A DNA stretch of 33,639 nt from Thiobacillus sp. (GCA_019459705.1 JAIBFE010000215.1:1-33639), one strand, 5' to 3'. Shown: positions 18,667 through 29,459, numbered from the stretch's first letter. Numbers and translations: made by a program. The notes: generated by a model from the letters alone, not told the origin.

Positions 18667-18682
18667 TGGCACAGTCGGTGCT
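18667..18682 (+). promoter_or_regulatory. sigma-54 (-24/-12) promoter of the PEP-CTERM gene
   Basis: TGGCACA-GTCG-GTGCT matches the consensus TGGCACG-N4-TTGCW except for two bases, with the GG and GC dinucleotides exactly 12 bp apart. A start site near 18692 would leave a leader of about 50 nt. PrsR, encoded in this window, is a sigma-54 activator and the likely partner. Confidence 0.82.
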
Positions 18683-18744
18683 TTGTTAGGGGCATGACAG
18701 CCATCTTGGCGTCAATGTCTAACCTCTACTCAAGGAGAGTAACG

Positions 18745-19647
18745 ATGATTAAGAAAACAGCAGTGGCCCTTGCGCTGATGGCTGGCTTTGCGGGCAGCGC
18801 CCACGCCGGGATTGATTTCACCTTCAATTACGCGTTGGCCAACGCCGTCGAAGGCTATACGCCGCCGGCTGTAACGGTCCCTGGCTACAACAGCTACGAT
18901 AGCGCCCTGTCGAAAGTAACGGACGAGATGAAGTTCACGGCGGAATCCTTGGTTAGTTTTAACGGGGGCGTTCCTTTCCAGTCGGGCTCCACGTTCACGG
19001 ATTACGTCATTGTGCGCATTGACCAGCTGTTCAATGACGGCAACAACAATTTTGACGTCTATAACCTCGGTAGCGACCGTCAGGTAACGGTGGCAATTGT
19101 GATGGACGGGTTGTTCGTCAGCAATCAGAACTATGTCTTCACTTCGCTCAGCCGGTTCGACGTCTATTATGATGCGGGCGACAATGCAGCGGGTGGCGCT
19201 GTCTACACTGCAGCCAATTTTAACGGCCCCCTTGGCAACTTCGTCGACGGCACGCTGGCTGAAACTGGCTCCAATCTGTCAGGCGGTGGTGTGACCGGCG
19301 TCACGGTGACTGATGGCGCGCTCAACCTGAGTGTGCTGTTGACCGATCAGCTGGCGAACGGCGATTTTGAAGTGGGCCCGACGGGTCAGCTGTTTACCAA
19401 GCTGGTGAGCGCCTTGGTGAACGGCAATAACGCCCTTTGTACCGACGACGGCGGCACCCAACAGGCTTGCGGTACGACGGAGGCCGGTTTGGCTGCATTC
19501 TTTGGCACGTCGGCTGGTGCGACCGTGTTCCACACTCGGACGGATGGCTCGCTGTCCAAAGCCGTGCCTGAACCCCAAACCCTCGCGCTCATGGGCTTGG
19601 GCCTGCTGGGGATGGGTTTCGCTGCACGCAGCCGCAAAGCCAAATAA
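18745..19647 (+). CDS. PEP-CTERM sorting domain-containing secreted protein
   Basis: 300 residues from ATG 18745, with AAGGAG eight bases upstream; the track's start at 18652 would bury the sigma-54 promoter and the ribosome site. Signal peptide MIKKTAVALALMAGFAGSAHA. The body is Asn/Asp/Gly-rich and predicted beta-rich, with one cysteine pair (CTDDGGTQQAC). The C-terminus is a standard PEP-CTERM signal: VPEPQTLALMGLGLL, hydrophobic stretch, then RSRKAK. Exosortase (XrtA/EpsH, not in this window) should recognise it and release the protein to the surface or matrix. The specific function is not recognised. It has its own promoter and terminator, so it is a single-gene unit. Confidence 0.93.
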   Translation: MIKKTAVALALMAGFAGSAHAGIDFTFNYALANAVEGYTPPAVTVPGYNSYDSALSKVTDEMKFTAESLVSFNGGVPFQSGSTFTDYVIVRIDQLFNDGNNNFDVYNLGSDRQVTVAIVMDGLFVSNQNYVFTSLSRFDVYYDAGDNAAGGAVYTAANFNGPLGNFVDGTLAETGSNLSGGGVTGVTVTDGALNLSVLLTDQLANGDFEVGPTGQLFTKLVSALVNGNNALCTDDGGTQQACGTTEAGLAAFFGTSAGATVFHTRTDGSLSKAVPEPQTLALMGLGLLGMGFAARSRKAK

Positions 19648-19666
19648 GGTCATCCAGCTTCTCCTG

Positions 19667-19693
19667 AAACCCCGGCGAGTCCGGGGTTTTTTT
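19667..19693 (+). terminator. intrinsic terminator of the PEP-CTERM gene
   Basis: AAACCCCGG, loop CGAGT, CCGGGGTTT with seven T in all, 20 nt after the stop codon. Confidence 0.95.
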
Positions 19694-20303
19694 ATGGCTG
19701 CGGGCGGGACGTTACTGATGGCATAAAGTGCTCCTTGCCCTACCATGAAGCCAAATTTCTCGGGGGCGCCCATGTTGCCGAACTATTCCTGGTCGGCGCT
19801 ACATGGGCGGCCCGCTTTCTTGAACGCATGGGTTTCGCCGATGTCAGCAGGTATGACTAACCACCCGCGATCCCGGCTGCCTCTACATGCCTGGGGGGTA
19901 TGGCATAAGAACGCGGATCTCGGGCTTCGGCCCAGCAGGTTGCCTTGTTGAGGGAATCGGGTTGGACGCGGTGAATCGTCCGCTTGCTACGGGTTGCCCG
20001 AGCTGATCCCGGTGCAAGCCGCGACGGGTCTTTGGGATTTGATCGCAGCGGCGAAAGATAGCGCCCCCAGCATCTTCATGTTTTTAAGGCTATTTTTGCC
20101 AGGGGCCGTGCTTGGCGATCTATCCGAAGCGCTCGCCTTTCCGTTCAGCCGACTTTCTACTGGAGCTTGAGTTGGGGGGGGGGCGGCCGAGCATCGACGG
20201 TCGGAGCCAGCCCTTGGTGAGCCTCTTTGATCCTTGGTCACGCTCGGAAAGCTGATGGGTGCGGCCTTGTTGCCGTACTAATCAAGAACACTCGCACCTT
20301 TCA
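19694..20303. other. ~600-bp gap without a convincing gene; possible decayed coding remnants
   Basis: No ORF here has a start, ribosome site and family resemblance together. Two plus-strand stretches look protein-like. About 19718-19859 ends KFLGGAHVAELFLVG...ERMGFADVSRYD-stop with no start codon. About 19965-20171 contains LPELIPVQAATGLWDLIAAA and stops at TGA. They are in different frames and I recognise neither. They could be debris of a gene lost between the PEP-CTERM gene and the prs operon. A run of ten G is at 20174-20183. ORFs of the track here (19745, 19987) are not supported. Confidence 0.3.
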
Positions 20304-20336
20304 ACAAAAAGCGGCCTTCCTTACGGATGCCGCTTT
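20304..20336 (-). terminator. terminator downstream of the prs/prsT operon
   Basis: On the minus strand AAAGCGGC, 13-nt loop, GCCGCTTT continuing TTG. It lies about 60 nt beyond the stop of the last prsT gene. The stem also has T-rich sequence on the plus side, so it may work in both directions. Confidence 0.65.
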
Positions 20337-20396
20337 ACCTTTTCCGCTATCTTGCGTGCCTTGGCCCTCAGTTAAGGGGGGCCACGCCTGGCACCC

Positions 20397-23171
20397 TTAA
20401 CGTAGCCCCGCCTCAATATTCCGGGCTTTGTCGCCCAGCGGCCCCTTGAGCCTGATCAGCGGAGCGAGCTGTTGTCGCGCCTGGGAGCGGGCATTTTGTT
20501 TGGCTAGGGCTTGGGCATAGTGCAGTCGGTAGACCGGAACCTGGGGAGCCAGTTCGACGGCCTTGGATAGCAATGAAGTGCCCCTTTTCAAATCACGTCC
20601 GCTGGTAGTCAGCAGCCAGCCGAGCGTGTCCAGGATATTGGCCTGCAAAGGGGCCAATTGGTAGGCTTTCTCTGCGTATTGCTGTGCCTGGTCGGGCGCG
20701 CGGTCTTGCACAATGAAAGCCAGGTTGTTAAGGGCCTGGAGTTGATCGGGATTGATTTTCAGCACCTCCCTATAGTCCGCCTCGGCTTTGGGTAAATCCA
20801 TGCGGGACAGGCGCAGATCGGCCCGGGCTAAGCGCACTCGCACATCTTCAGGATGTTGCTCGATCCATTTGTCGAGCAAACCGTCGGCTTGGGCTAAAGC
20901 ACCATTATGGGAAACGGCCCGGTGCAGCTTGACCAGGGTCTGGCTGTCCGGTGCCAGGGTTTGAGCCCGACGGTAGGCGTCAGCGGCCTGTGACCAGTTT
21001 TTTGCAGCCAGATGAATATCGCCTTCCAGTATCTGGGCCTCGGTCTGGGTGGGGAATTGGCCCTGTGCCTGCTTGGCGATCTTCAGGGCATCGCTAATGC
21101 GGCCCTCGCGCATGTGAAGCAATACCAGACTGCTGTAGGCGGGATAGAACTGGGGCGCCTGGTTGAGCAATTTTTCCAGGTGCGAGCGCGAGGCCTTGAA
21201 ATTGCTCAGACCGAATTCGGCCTGAGCCAAGCCATGGCTCCATTGAGGGGTTTGCGGAGACAGTTTCTGTGCGCGCTGGAAGCTAATGCGGGCGCTTTCG
21301 GAATCGCCCAGGGCGAGTTGAGCTTCGCCCATGAGGCCTAGCAAACCGGCGTGTTTGGGATGGGTCTGCTGGGCACTCTTGAGGGTGGCCAGGGCCTTGT
21401 CCGGCTCGCCTCCTTGCAACTGTTGACTCGCCACCCTGAGCACCAACGCGGCAGAATCGGGCGCGGCCTTTTGGGCGCGGGCAAGCCACTGGTTGGCTTC
21501 CTTGGGGTTGCCGGCCTGAAGGGCGATGTCGGACAAGGCCAGCATCGCTTCAATATTGTCAGGGTTGCGTTCGAGTACGTCTTTCCACAGGGCTTGCGCC
21601 TGGCTGGGTTGCTTGTCCTTGAGATAGAGGTGGGCTAGCGCGCGCACGGCAGGCAACGAGCCGGGCTGGAGTTTGAGCGCGAGTTGCAGATGCTCACGGG
21701 CTTTGGCGACCTGGTTGAGGTTGCTGTGGGCTTCGGCTGCCAGCAGATGGGCTTGGGGCAGTTTGGGATCTTTGCGGATCAGGTTGTCGGCGCTGGTCAG
21801 GGCCTCTCTATATTGCCGCGCTTTGAGCTGGGTCAGGATGATGAGGATGTCGGCCTCCCGCCCGCCCGTTTTGCCGGCGGCCTCCTGGAACAGCGCCAGA
21901 GCTTCCTGGGTCTGTCCTTGGCGGGCCTCGGATTGGCCCAGGCTGGTTAGCAGCTGGGCGCTGCCGGGTTTGAGGCTTAAGGCCTGGCGGTACAGATTCT
22001 CCGCCTCGACCCAGCGACCACGTGACATTTCTGCATCTCCGGCCAGCTTGAGGGCGAAAACGTCGGGCGGGTTCTGTCGTAGCAAGGGGGCCAGCAGTTC
22101 CAGGGCTTCATCCGGGTTGCCCTGGCGCATAACGGTGACGGCCCTGAGCTTGCGGGCAAAAATGTGGCCCGGCAAGACCGCGAGTACCTGAGAGAAAGCC
22201 TTGCCCGCTTGCTCCAGCGATCCGAGGTCAAGCTGGATTGTGCCAAGGAGCAATTGATACCCGGGCAATTCCGGACGGACTTTGACAGCCTGTTGAATAA
22301 GCGGGAGTGCCTGTGCAGGCTGTTTCTGCAAGTAGAGAGAAAACGCCTTGAGATAGGCCGCATCAGGATGGCCGGGGGCGATTTTTTCGATTTTGTCGAT
22401 CTGTTTTTGGGTGTTCTTGAAATCGCCTTCGGAGAGATGGGCCAGGCCTAACTGGCCAAGTGAGCCGATATCTTTGGGTGCAATTTGCAGGGCTTTTTCA
22501 AAGCCGCTGATGGCTTCTTTCAGTTTACCTTCGTTGAACAGCTGCTGGGCAATCAGGCGCAGGGTCCTGGCGTTTTGGGGCTCTATGGCGAGGGCCTGGT
22601 CAAGCCAGTCTTTGGATTTCTGGCTGTCGCCAGTGACTTTGGCACAGGCGGCCAGGCCCCAGTAGGCGGGGATGTTTTTAGGGTTAGTCGTCCTGGACTG
22701 GGCGTAGAGCTCACAGCCGGCTTGCAGTTTGCCCAAGCCGATCAGGGCATCCCCTCGGGCGCTTTCCAGACGGGCGCGGTTGAGACTGGAAAATTGCGGG
22801 GGCGGCAGAATTTCATCCAGAACCCGCTGGTATTGCTTTTGCTCCAGCAGGCTTTCTGCAAGCAGGGGAAGAACGGATTCAGCGCCGACCCCCAGACCCT
22901 GGGCGCGCTTGAGCTCTCTCTCCGCATCTTCAGCATAACCGGATTTGAGATAAGCCTCGGCCAGCAGCAAGTGGGTGCCGGGGTTGTCCGGCGCTTTTTG
23001 GTCCGCGTTCTTGAGTTCGATCAGGCTGGTCTTGTAATCGGATTGGCCCATCGCATCCTTGGCCCGCTGGATGTGCTCCTCGGCAGTCAGGCTGGAGGTG
23101 CGGTCGCAGGCGCTGATCCCGAAAGCCAGGACCAGGGACAGCACGACAGGGGTAAGTTTGGTTCTGGGCAT
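20397..23171 (-). CDS. prsT: PrsT-type TPR-repeat lipoprotein (XrtA/PEP-CTERM system), second tandem copy
   Basis: 924 residues. Lipoprotein signal MPRTKLTPVVLSLVLAFGISAC with lipid Cys22, then TPR repeats throughout (e.g. HLLLAEAYLKSGYAEDAEREL, ALNNLAFIVQDRAPDQAQQYAEKA). Members of this family accompany PrsK/PrsR and exosortase A clusters and probably act as periplasmic or outer-membrane scaffolds for polysaccharide or protein export. It starts 9 nt after the preceding prsT copy, with AAAGGA overlapping that stop. It appears clearly diverged from the upstream copy and somewhat less GC-rich, so it is probably an old duplicate or acquired paralog. It remains intact, whereas its neighbour is frameshifted. 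Confidence 0.9.
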   Translation of the reverse strand: MPRTKLTPVVLSLVLAFGISACDRTSSLTAEEHIQRAKDAMGQSDYKTSLIELKNADQKAPDNPGTHLLLAEAYLKSGYAEDAERELKRAQGLGVGAESVLPLLAESLLEQKQYQRVLDEILPPPQFSSLNRARLESARGDALIGLGKLQAGCELYAQSRTTNPKNIPAYWGLAACAKVTGDSQKSKDWLDQALAIEPQNARTLRLIAQQLFNEGKLKEAISGFEKALQIAPKDIGSLGQLGLAHLSEGDFKNTQKQIDKIEKIAPGHPDAAYLKAFSLYLQKQPAQALPLIQQAVKVRPELPGYQLLLGTIQLDLGSLEQAGKAFSQVLAVLPGHIFARKLRAVTVMRQGNPDEALELLAPLLRQNPPDVFALKLAGDAEMSRGRWVEAENLYRQALSLKPGSAQLLTSLGQSEARQGQTQEALALFQEAAGKTGGREADILIILTQLKARQYREALTSADNLIRKDPKLPQAHLLAAEAHSNLNQVAKAREHLQLALKLQPGSLPAVRALAHLYLKDKQPSQAQALWKDVLERNPDNIEAMLALSDIALQAGNPKEANQWLARAQKAAPDSAALVLRVASQQLQGGEPDKALATLKSAQQTHPKHAGLLGLMGEAQLALGDSESARISFQRAQKLSPQTPQWSHGLAQAEFGLSNFKASRSHLEKLLNQAPQFYPAYSSLVLLHMREGRISDALKIAKQAQGQFPTQTEAQILEGDIHLAAKNWSQAADAYRRAQTLAPDSQTLVKLHRAVSHNGALAQADGLLDKWIEQHPEDVRVRLARADLRLSRMDLPKAEADYREVLKINPDQLQALNNLAFIVQDRAPDQAQQYAEKAYQLAPLQANILDTLGWLLTTSGRDLKRGTSLLSKAVELAPQVPVYRLHYAQALAKQNARSQARQQLAPLIRLKGPLGDKARNIEAGLR

Positions 23172-23180
23172 GGCAATCCT

Positions 23181-23861
23181 TTAGCGTGAGGAGAGTTGCT
23201 GATAGAGCTGTCGGGCCTGAGCTTGGGCAGGGAAGACGATTTCACGGTCCAGCAGGGTCTTGAGTTCCTGTCTGGCACGCATCGTGTCACCTGCCAGATA
23301 CAGTCCATAGGCCAGATGCCAGTGGATTTCAGCGGCATCCGGCGCCTTGGATAGCGCTTGCTGCAGAAGCTTGAGGCCGCGTTCAGGCTGCCCCTGCCGA
23401 ACCAGGATCCAGCCCAGGGTGTCCATCACGGCAGGATTGTCGGGTTTGAGCTTGAGCGCCTGCTCGGCAAATGCAAGCGCGCGGCTGTCCTTGGATTCGA
23501 AGAGAGACCACGCAAGGTTATTCAGGACAAGAAGGTTGTTTGGGTTGCTCTTGTTCAATATCAAATAATGTTCAACCGCGGCTTGATGCTGCTTGCGCTT
23601 GATCAGACTTTCGGCCAGCGCTGCGCGGGTGTTGGCGTCTTGCGGGTGGCTGGCCAGCCAGCTGGCGAGGCGCTTTTCGCCTTCTTCTGTACGCTGGGTG
23701 GCATTGAAAACCTGCAGCTGGCGGATGAGCCATGCACCGGAAGGCGCCAGTTTCTGTGCGCGTTCGAAGGCGGCGAGTGCGGCGGAGTAGTCCTTGCGCG
23801 CAAAGGCAGCGTCGCCTTCGAGGATGAAGCCGGCCGGGCTGCCGGGTTTTTGCTGCTGCAC
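23181..23861 (-). CDS. prsT: PrsT C-terminal fragment (second half of frameshifted prsT)
   Basis: 226 residues of TPR protein with no lipoprotein signal of its own and no ribosome site before its GTG. The frame is open upstream to about 23898, where it joins the 689-aa ORF after a 1-nt shift. The joined sequence (VEIQ-ARFDEALKLARQ...FILEGDAAFA) aligns with ISDALKIAKQ...QILEGDIHLA of the neighbouring PrsT. It is best read as the C-terminus of that gene, not an independent gene. Confidence 0.85.
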   Translation of the reverse strand: MQQQKPGSPAGFILEGDAAFARKDYSAALAAFERAQKLAPSGAWLIRQLQVFNATQRTEEGEKRLASWLASHPQDANTRAALAESLIKRKQHQAAVEHYLILNKSNPNNLLVLNNLAWSLFESKDSRALAFAEQALKLKPDNPAVMDTLGWILVRQGQPERGLKLLQQALSKAPDAAEIHWHLAYGLYLAGDTMRARQELKTLLDREIVFPAQAQARQLYQQLSSR

Positions 23862-23886
23862 CTGTCGGGCGAGCTTGAGTGCCTCG

Positions 23887-25956
23887 TCAAAGCGTGCCCT
23901 GAATCTCGACGCCGCCGAGCATCAGTTGCGCATCGAGGAAATCGGGCTGGATGCTCAGGGCATCCTGCAGGGTTTTGCGTGCGCCGGCCATATCCTTGGC
24001 GGCGATCTGCGCGGTGGCGACCTTGGCCAGCGGCGCGGCCTGGCGGGGCAGGCGTTCGGCCAGCTTGCGGTAGCTGCCCAACGCGTTGGTGGTGTCTCCC
24101 AGCGCCAGCTGGATGGTGCCGAGAAGATCGAGTGCGGCTGGGTTATCGGGCTGCGCATTGACCGCTTCGCGCGCGGTGGCGAGCGCCTTGTTCTTGTCGC
24201 CCCTTGCGAGTTGATGGCGCGCCAGTGCCACCCGCGGCTGCAGTGCCTGCGGATGTGCGGCGGCGGCCTTCTCCAGCCAGCTTGCATAGACTTTTTCATC
24301 CTTGTTGCGCAGCCCCAGGTCGGCTAGCGCGAGCATGGCGCTGAGATGCTTGGGATCGGCCTTGAGGATGCTTTCGAAGCGTTGGCGTGCAGCCTCGGGT
24401 CGATTGTCTTTCAGGTCGAGTTGCGCCAGATTGGCTGCCGCAGGAAAAAACGCGGGGTCGAGCTTGAGTGCCTGGTTGAAGCTGTCACGTCCTCGGGCGA
24501 CGTCCTGTTTGCCAAGATAGGCCGCGCCCCGGTAGTTCCAGACGATCGGATCAGCGGGCTGTTTCTTTTCCAACGCGGCAATGCTGGCCAGCGCAGCGTC
24601 GAACTGTTTCTTTTTCAGCTGATTGAGAATGATGAAGGTGTCGGCGCGACTGTTGGCGCCTTCCATCGCAGCGGCGGTCTGCAGGTCGGCCATGGCACGG
24701 TTGTCGCCCTGGGCCAGTCGGGATATGCCGAGCTCGGTGCGAATGGCTGCGCTGTCGGGGCTGCGCTGTGCGGCCTGCTCGAAATAGGCCGAAGCCTGGG
24801 AAAAGTTCTTTTTGGCGAGGGCGATTTCACCGGCGACGACCAGCATACCGGCGTCCTGGCTGGCCGACTTGAGCGCCGGCGCCAGCGTGCGTGCCGCGTC
24901 GTCCGGGCGTCCCAGCCGCAGCTGCGAGGCGGCCAGCAGACGCAGTGCATAGAGATTGCCCGGCGTGGCCTTGACCACCTTGTTGAGATGCGCTTCCGCG
25001 GTCTGCAGGTTGCCGAGCGCGTATTCTATCGAGCCGCCCAACAGCAGTGCAGGGACGTAATCAGGTGCCGTCTTCAGTACCGAAGCAAGGCGATCGCGTG
25101 CGCGTTCGGTTTTCTTCTCGCGGAAATCGATCAGCGCCTGGGTATAGCGCGCCTGCAGGCTGTTGGGGGTGATTTTCAGGGCGGCCTCGACTTCCTCGCG
25201 CGCCAGGTCCAGCTTGTTTTCGGAAATGGCGATACCCGCCAGTGCGAGCCGCGTGCTGCTATGACGCGGATCGATTTTCAGCACGTCGCGATAGACTGCG
25301 GCGGCTTCCGCCGGCTTGCCCGCAGTGCGCAACAGGTCGCCTTTAAGCAATAGGCTGTCACGGTGTTTGGGGTCGATGCGCAAGGCCTGGTCGAGATCCT
25401 TCATGGCCTTGCCGGCGTCGCCGTCGGCAAGGGCCAGTTGCGCCATCGCGAGATGGATTTCGGCATTGGCGGGCGCAATCGCCAGCGCGCCTTGCAGCAT
25501 CTTGCGCGCGTCCTCCTTGCGCCCCAGTCCGAGCTCGGCGGTGGCGCGCAGGGCTTGCAGGGTGGCGGCATCGGCGTCACCGGCGGCCGGTACGGGCAGT
25601 TCGTCCAGTACACGCTGGTATTCGCGCTGCCCCAGCAAGGCCCGGGCGATCATCGGCTTGACGGTGGCGGCGGGAAAACCGGCTTCACGGGCCCGCCGGA
25701 ACTCTTTTTCCGCGCTGGCCAGATCGAGTTGCTCGAGATACAGCTTGCCCAGTTCAAAGCGTGCTTCGGCGTTGTCTTCGTCACCCGCCACGGCGTTCTT
25801 CAGCTGAATCATCGCCGCCTTGTGATCCCCCGCCGTGATCTTCGCCCGGGCATCGGCCACCAGCGAAGCTGGCTCTTCTCCGCTGCAGGCGGTCAGCAGG
25901 CTGGCGCCGAGAATCAGGGCCGGAAGTAGCCGGCGCGCGGGGACGGGAATAGACAT
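23887..25956 (-). CDS. prsT: PrsT-type TPR-repeat lipoprotein, N-terminal 689 residues (frameshifted gene)
   Basis: Lipoprotein signal MSIPVPARRLLPALILGASLLTAC (lipid Cys24), then a long series of TPR units such as ARFELGKLYLEQLDLASAEKEF and LLKGDLLRTAGKPAEAAAVY. The frame ends early at VEIQGTL-stop. Removing one G from the GGG at 23897-23899 continues into ARFDEALKLARQ and restores a 924-residue protein, exactly the length of the downstream PrsT. GGAGG sits five bases before the ATG. It is the first gene after prsR, with a possible promoter in the 47-bp gap. Either a recent inactivation, a sequencing error or recoding. Confidence 0.88.
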   Translation of the reverse strand: MSIPVPARRLLPALILGASLLTACSGEEPASLVADARAKITAGDHKAAMIQLKNAVAGDEDNAEARFELGKLYLEQLDLASAEKEFRRAREAGFPAATVKPMIARALLGQREYQRVLDELPVPAAGDADAATLQALRATAELGLGRKEDARKMLQGALAIAPANAEIHLAMAQLALADGDAGKAMKDLDQALRIDPKHRDSLLLKGDLLRTAGKPAEAAAVYRDVLKIDPRHSSTRLALAGIAISENKLDLAREEVEAALKITPNSLQARYTQALIDFREKKTERARDRLASVLKTAPDYVPALLLGGSIEYALGNLQTAEAHLNKVVKATPGNLYALRLLAASQLRLGRPDDAARTLAPALKSASQDAGMLVVAGEIALAKKNFSQASAYFEQAAQRSPDSAAIRTELGISRLAQGDNRAMADLQTAAAMEGANSRADTFIILNQLKKKQFDAALASIAALEKKQPADPIVWNYRGAAYLGKQDVARGRDSFNQALKLDPAFFPAAANLAQLDLKDNRPEAARQRFESILKADPKHLSAMLALADLGLRNKDEKVYASWLEKAAAAHPQALQPRVALARHQLARGDKNKALATAREAVNAQPDNPAALDLLGTIQLALGDTTNALGSYRKLAERLPRQAAPLAKVATAQIAAKDMAGARKTLQDALSIQPDFLDAQLMLGGVEIQGTL
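23897..23899 (-). other. frameshift site in prsT
   Basis: Coding strand ATT-CAG-GGC-ACG-CTT-TGA. With GG instead of GGG it reads ATT-CAG-GCA-CGC-TTT-GAC, which continues the TPR protein. Confidence 0.85.
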
Positions 25957-25980
25957 GGGAGCCTCCGAAGTGACCGTGTA

Positions 25981-25986
25981 ATTATA
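25981..25986 (-). promoter_or_regulatory. candidate -10 box before prsT
   Basis: Perfect TATAAT on the minus strand, about 25 nt before the prsT ATG, in the prsR-prsT gap. The region 17 bp upstream (AAATAA) is a poor -35, so strength is uncertain. It would let prsT be transcribed apart from prsK-prsR. Confidence 0.45.
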
Positions 25987-26003
25987 AAAAGTATGGGTGA
26001 GGC

Positions 26004-27352
<1,349 letters not shown>

Positions 27353-27356
<4 letters not shown>

Positions 27357-29437
27357 GCGGCGTCTCCTCCAGCATATGCATTATTGTCCAACGGCAGGCT
27401 GAGGCGGAAGCGGGTGCCGCGGCCCGGCGTGCTGTCCACCTCGATATTTCCATTCAGGGCGCGCAGCGTTTCGCGACATTCATACGCGCCGATGCCCATG
27501 CCCGCCCCCTTGGTGGAATCAAACGGCTGAAACAGTCGGGTGCGGATGAATTCGTCGTCCATGCCGTTGCCGGTGTCGATGATTTCAATGATCGCCAGCC
27601 CGGCTTCCTCGAATGCGCGCACAGTGACATGGCCATTCTGGGGGGTGGCCTCCAGCGCATTTTGCAGCAAATGGCCGATGGCGCGGGTGAGGCGTTCACG
27701 TTCGGCGCGAACGCGGAGGGCTGCGGGCGGCAATTCCAGCACGGGACGCAGCTTGTATGCCTGCTTGCTGGCGGCGGCATCATTCAGGATATCAGCCAGC
27801 TCGACCGACTGTGCCTGCGCCTCGCCGCTGCCCCGGCGCAATTGCGCCAGCACCTTGTTCATGCGGGCAACCGCGTTTTCCACGGTGTCCAGCATGTCGG
27901 CCTGAAACTCGGGGTTGTGCTTGTGTTTTTCGGCATTGGCCAGCAGCAGCGACAGCTGGGCAATGAGATTTTTCAGATCGTGGATGATGAACGTGGTGGT
28001 GCGGTTGAACGACTCGAACTGACGCGCCACGATGAGCTGGTTGGATGCGCGCATTTGCGCCAGGTGTGCCGCGGCCTGACGTGCTGCCACCTTGAGCAGG
28101 TCACTGACTTCCCAGTTGAAGCTGACGTTGCCGAGCGAATGCTTGAGAACCACAAAGCCGAGCAGTTCGTCGTGCAGCATCAGTGGCACCACCAGCCAGG
28201 CGTCGTCGGCACGCTGAATCCACGCCGGCGTATCGAGATCGCCGTACAGATCGCGACGGGTTTTCATTTCGTCCAGGTCCACCACCCACTGCTTGCTGGC
28301 GAGCCACTGGATGAAAGGCGAATCGGCCGGCTCAGTGCCCTGTATATCGGCCCAATTCCAGTGGCTGGCGCGTTGATAGCCGGCGTTGTCTTCACGCATC
28401 CACAGCGCGCCGCCCGGACTTTCGAGCAGCTTGGCCAGTGCCTCGACCGCGCGTTCGCACAACTGCTCGCCGGGCTGGCCCTCGGTGAGGGTGCGGGTGA
28501 AATTGAGCCATTCTTCGCGGTAGTCGTAGCGGTAGCTGAAAAAATGCTTGGAGAGAAACACCCGCAGCCGCGCGCGCAGAGTGCCAGAAAACATCAGCAG
28601 CACCAGCAGCATGGCGGCGGCGAAGATGAACACGGTCTGTACCACGTCGCCCCACTCGCCGCCGAACAGGCGCAGGTAATAGCCGGCGCCGGCCATCAGC
28701 AGCAGGTAAATGCCCGCACCGAGCAGGCTGGCGGTGTGGAAAGCCATGCTGCGTGACAGCCCGACCGGTGCTGCCCACTCCGGATTGCGTGCGGCGGAAA
28801 CCGCGATCAGTGGCGTCACCAAGGCCGCCACATAGCCGCGCGCCGCCCACACCCGAGCGTCCATTGCGTTGAACAGTGCGGCATTGGCGTAGAGATAGAA
28901 GTCGTATATGAACAGTCCGCCCAGCCCGAGGCAGAGAAACTTGATTGCCCAGCGGTCTTCCGGACGGGTGCTGCGGTAGACCTGCTCGACCAGTACCAGG
29001 CCCATGACAGTGAGCAGAACCAGCCCCAGATTCCCGGCCCATCGCGCCAGCACCGGTTGGGTGGGAGCGATGAAGGGCATGACGCTGGCAAGCAGCAGAC
29101 CGATCACAAGCACGCTGGCCAGGGTACGGATAAGGTGCAGGGGTGCCGGCAGGCTTGCACCTGGCGGCAGCCGCAGCCGCAGGATATAAAGTAGCAGTGC
29201 CAGCCATGCACCGTTGCGCACGACTTCGGCGGCGAGTTCCAGCCGTGGCGGCAGCATCCCCCAGGCGGCCAGTGCCGACATTCCCCCCCAGGCCGCGCTG
29301 AGTCCGGTGGCGAGCATCAGCAGACGACCCTGCGGACGTTGCCGCCAACTGGCGATGATGAGTCCGGACAGCCCCAGATAGGTCAGCGCCGCCAGGCCAT
29401 AACCGACGGCAGCGAGGAGGAGCAGGGTGTCGGGCAT
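27353..29437 (-). CDS. prsK: XrtA/PEP-CTERM system histidine kinase PrsK
   Basis: 694 residues. The N-terminal half is a multi-pass membrane sensor of about eight segments (LLLAAVGYGLAALTYLGLSG at the start). A GAF-like domain follows (about 310-460), then the phospho-acceptor helix with His486 in FIIHDLKNLIAQL, and an ATPase domain with N-box NALEATPQ and G-box GNGMDDEFI and GAGMGIGAY. It autophosphorylates and passes phosphate to PrsR. What it senses is unknown. It begins 22 nt after the sugar transferase gene, in the same operon. Confidence 0.95.
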
Positions 29438-29459
29438 GGTCGGTTTCAGGCGTGCGCGT

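Noticed and set aside
18652-18744. Longer start of the PEP-CTERM protein (331 aa)
   Set aside because: It would place 31 residues before a perfect signal peptide and overlap the sigma-54 promoter; ATG 18745 has its own AAGGAG.
20174-20183. G10 run as a phase-variation switch
   Set aside because: It lies in a stretch with no supported gene or promoter, so there is nothing visible for it to switch.
22485-23189. 234-aa plus-strand ORF opposite prsT
   Set aside because: Shadow of the TPR gene; no ribosome site and no family features.
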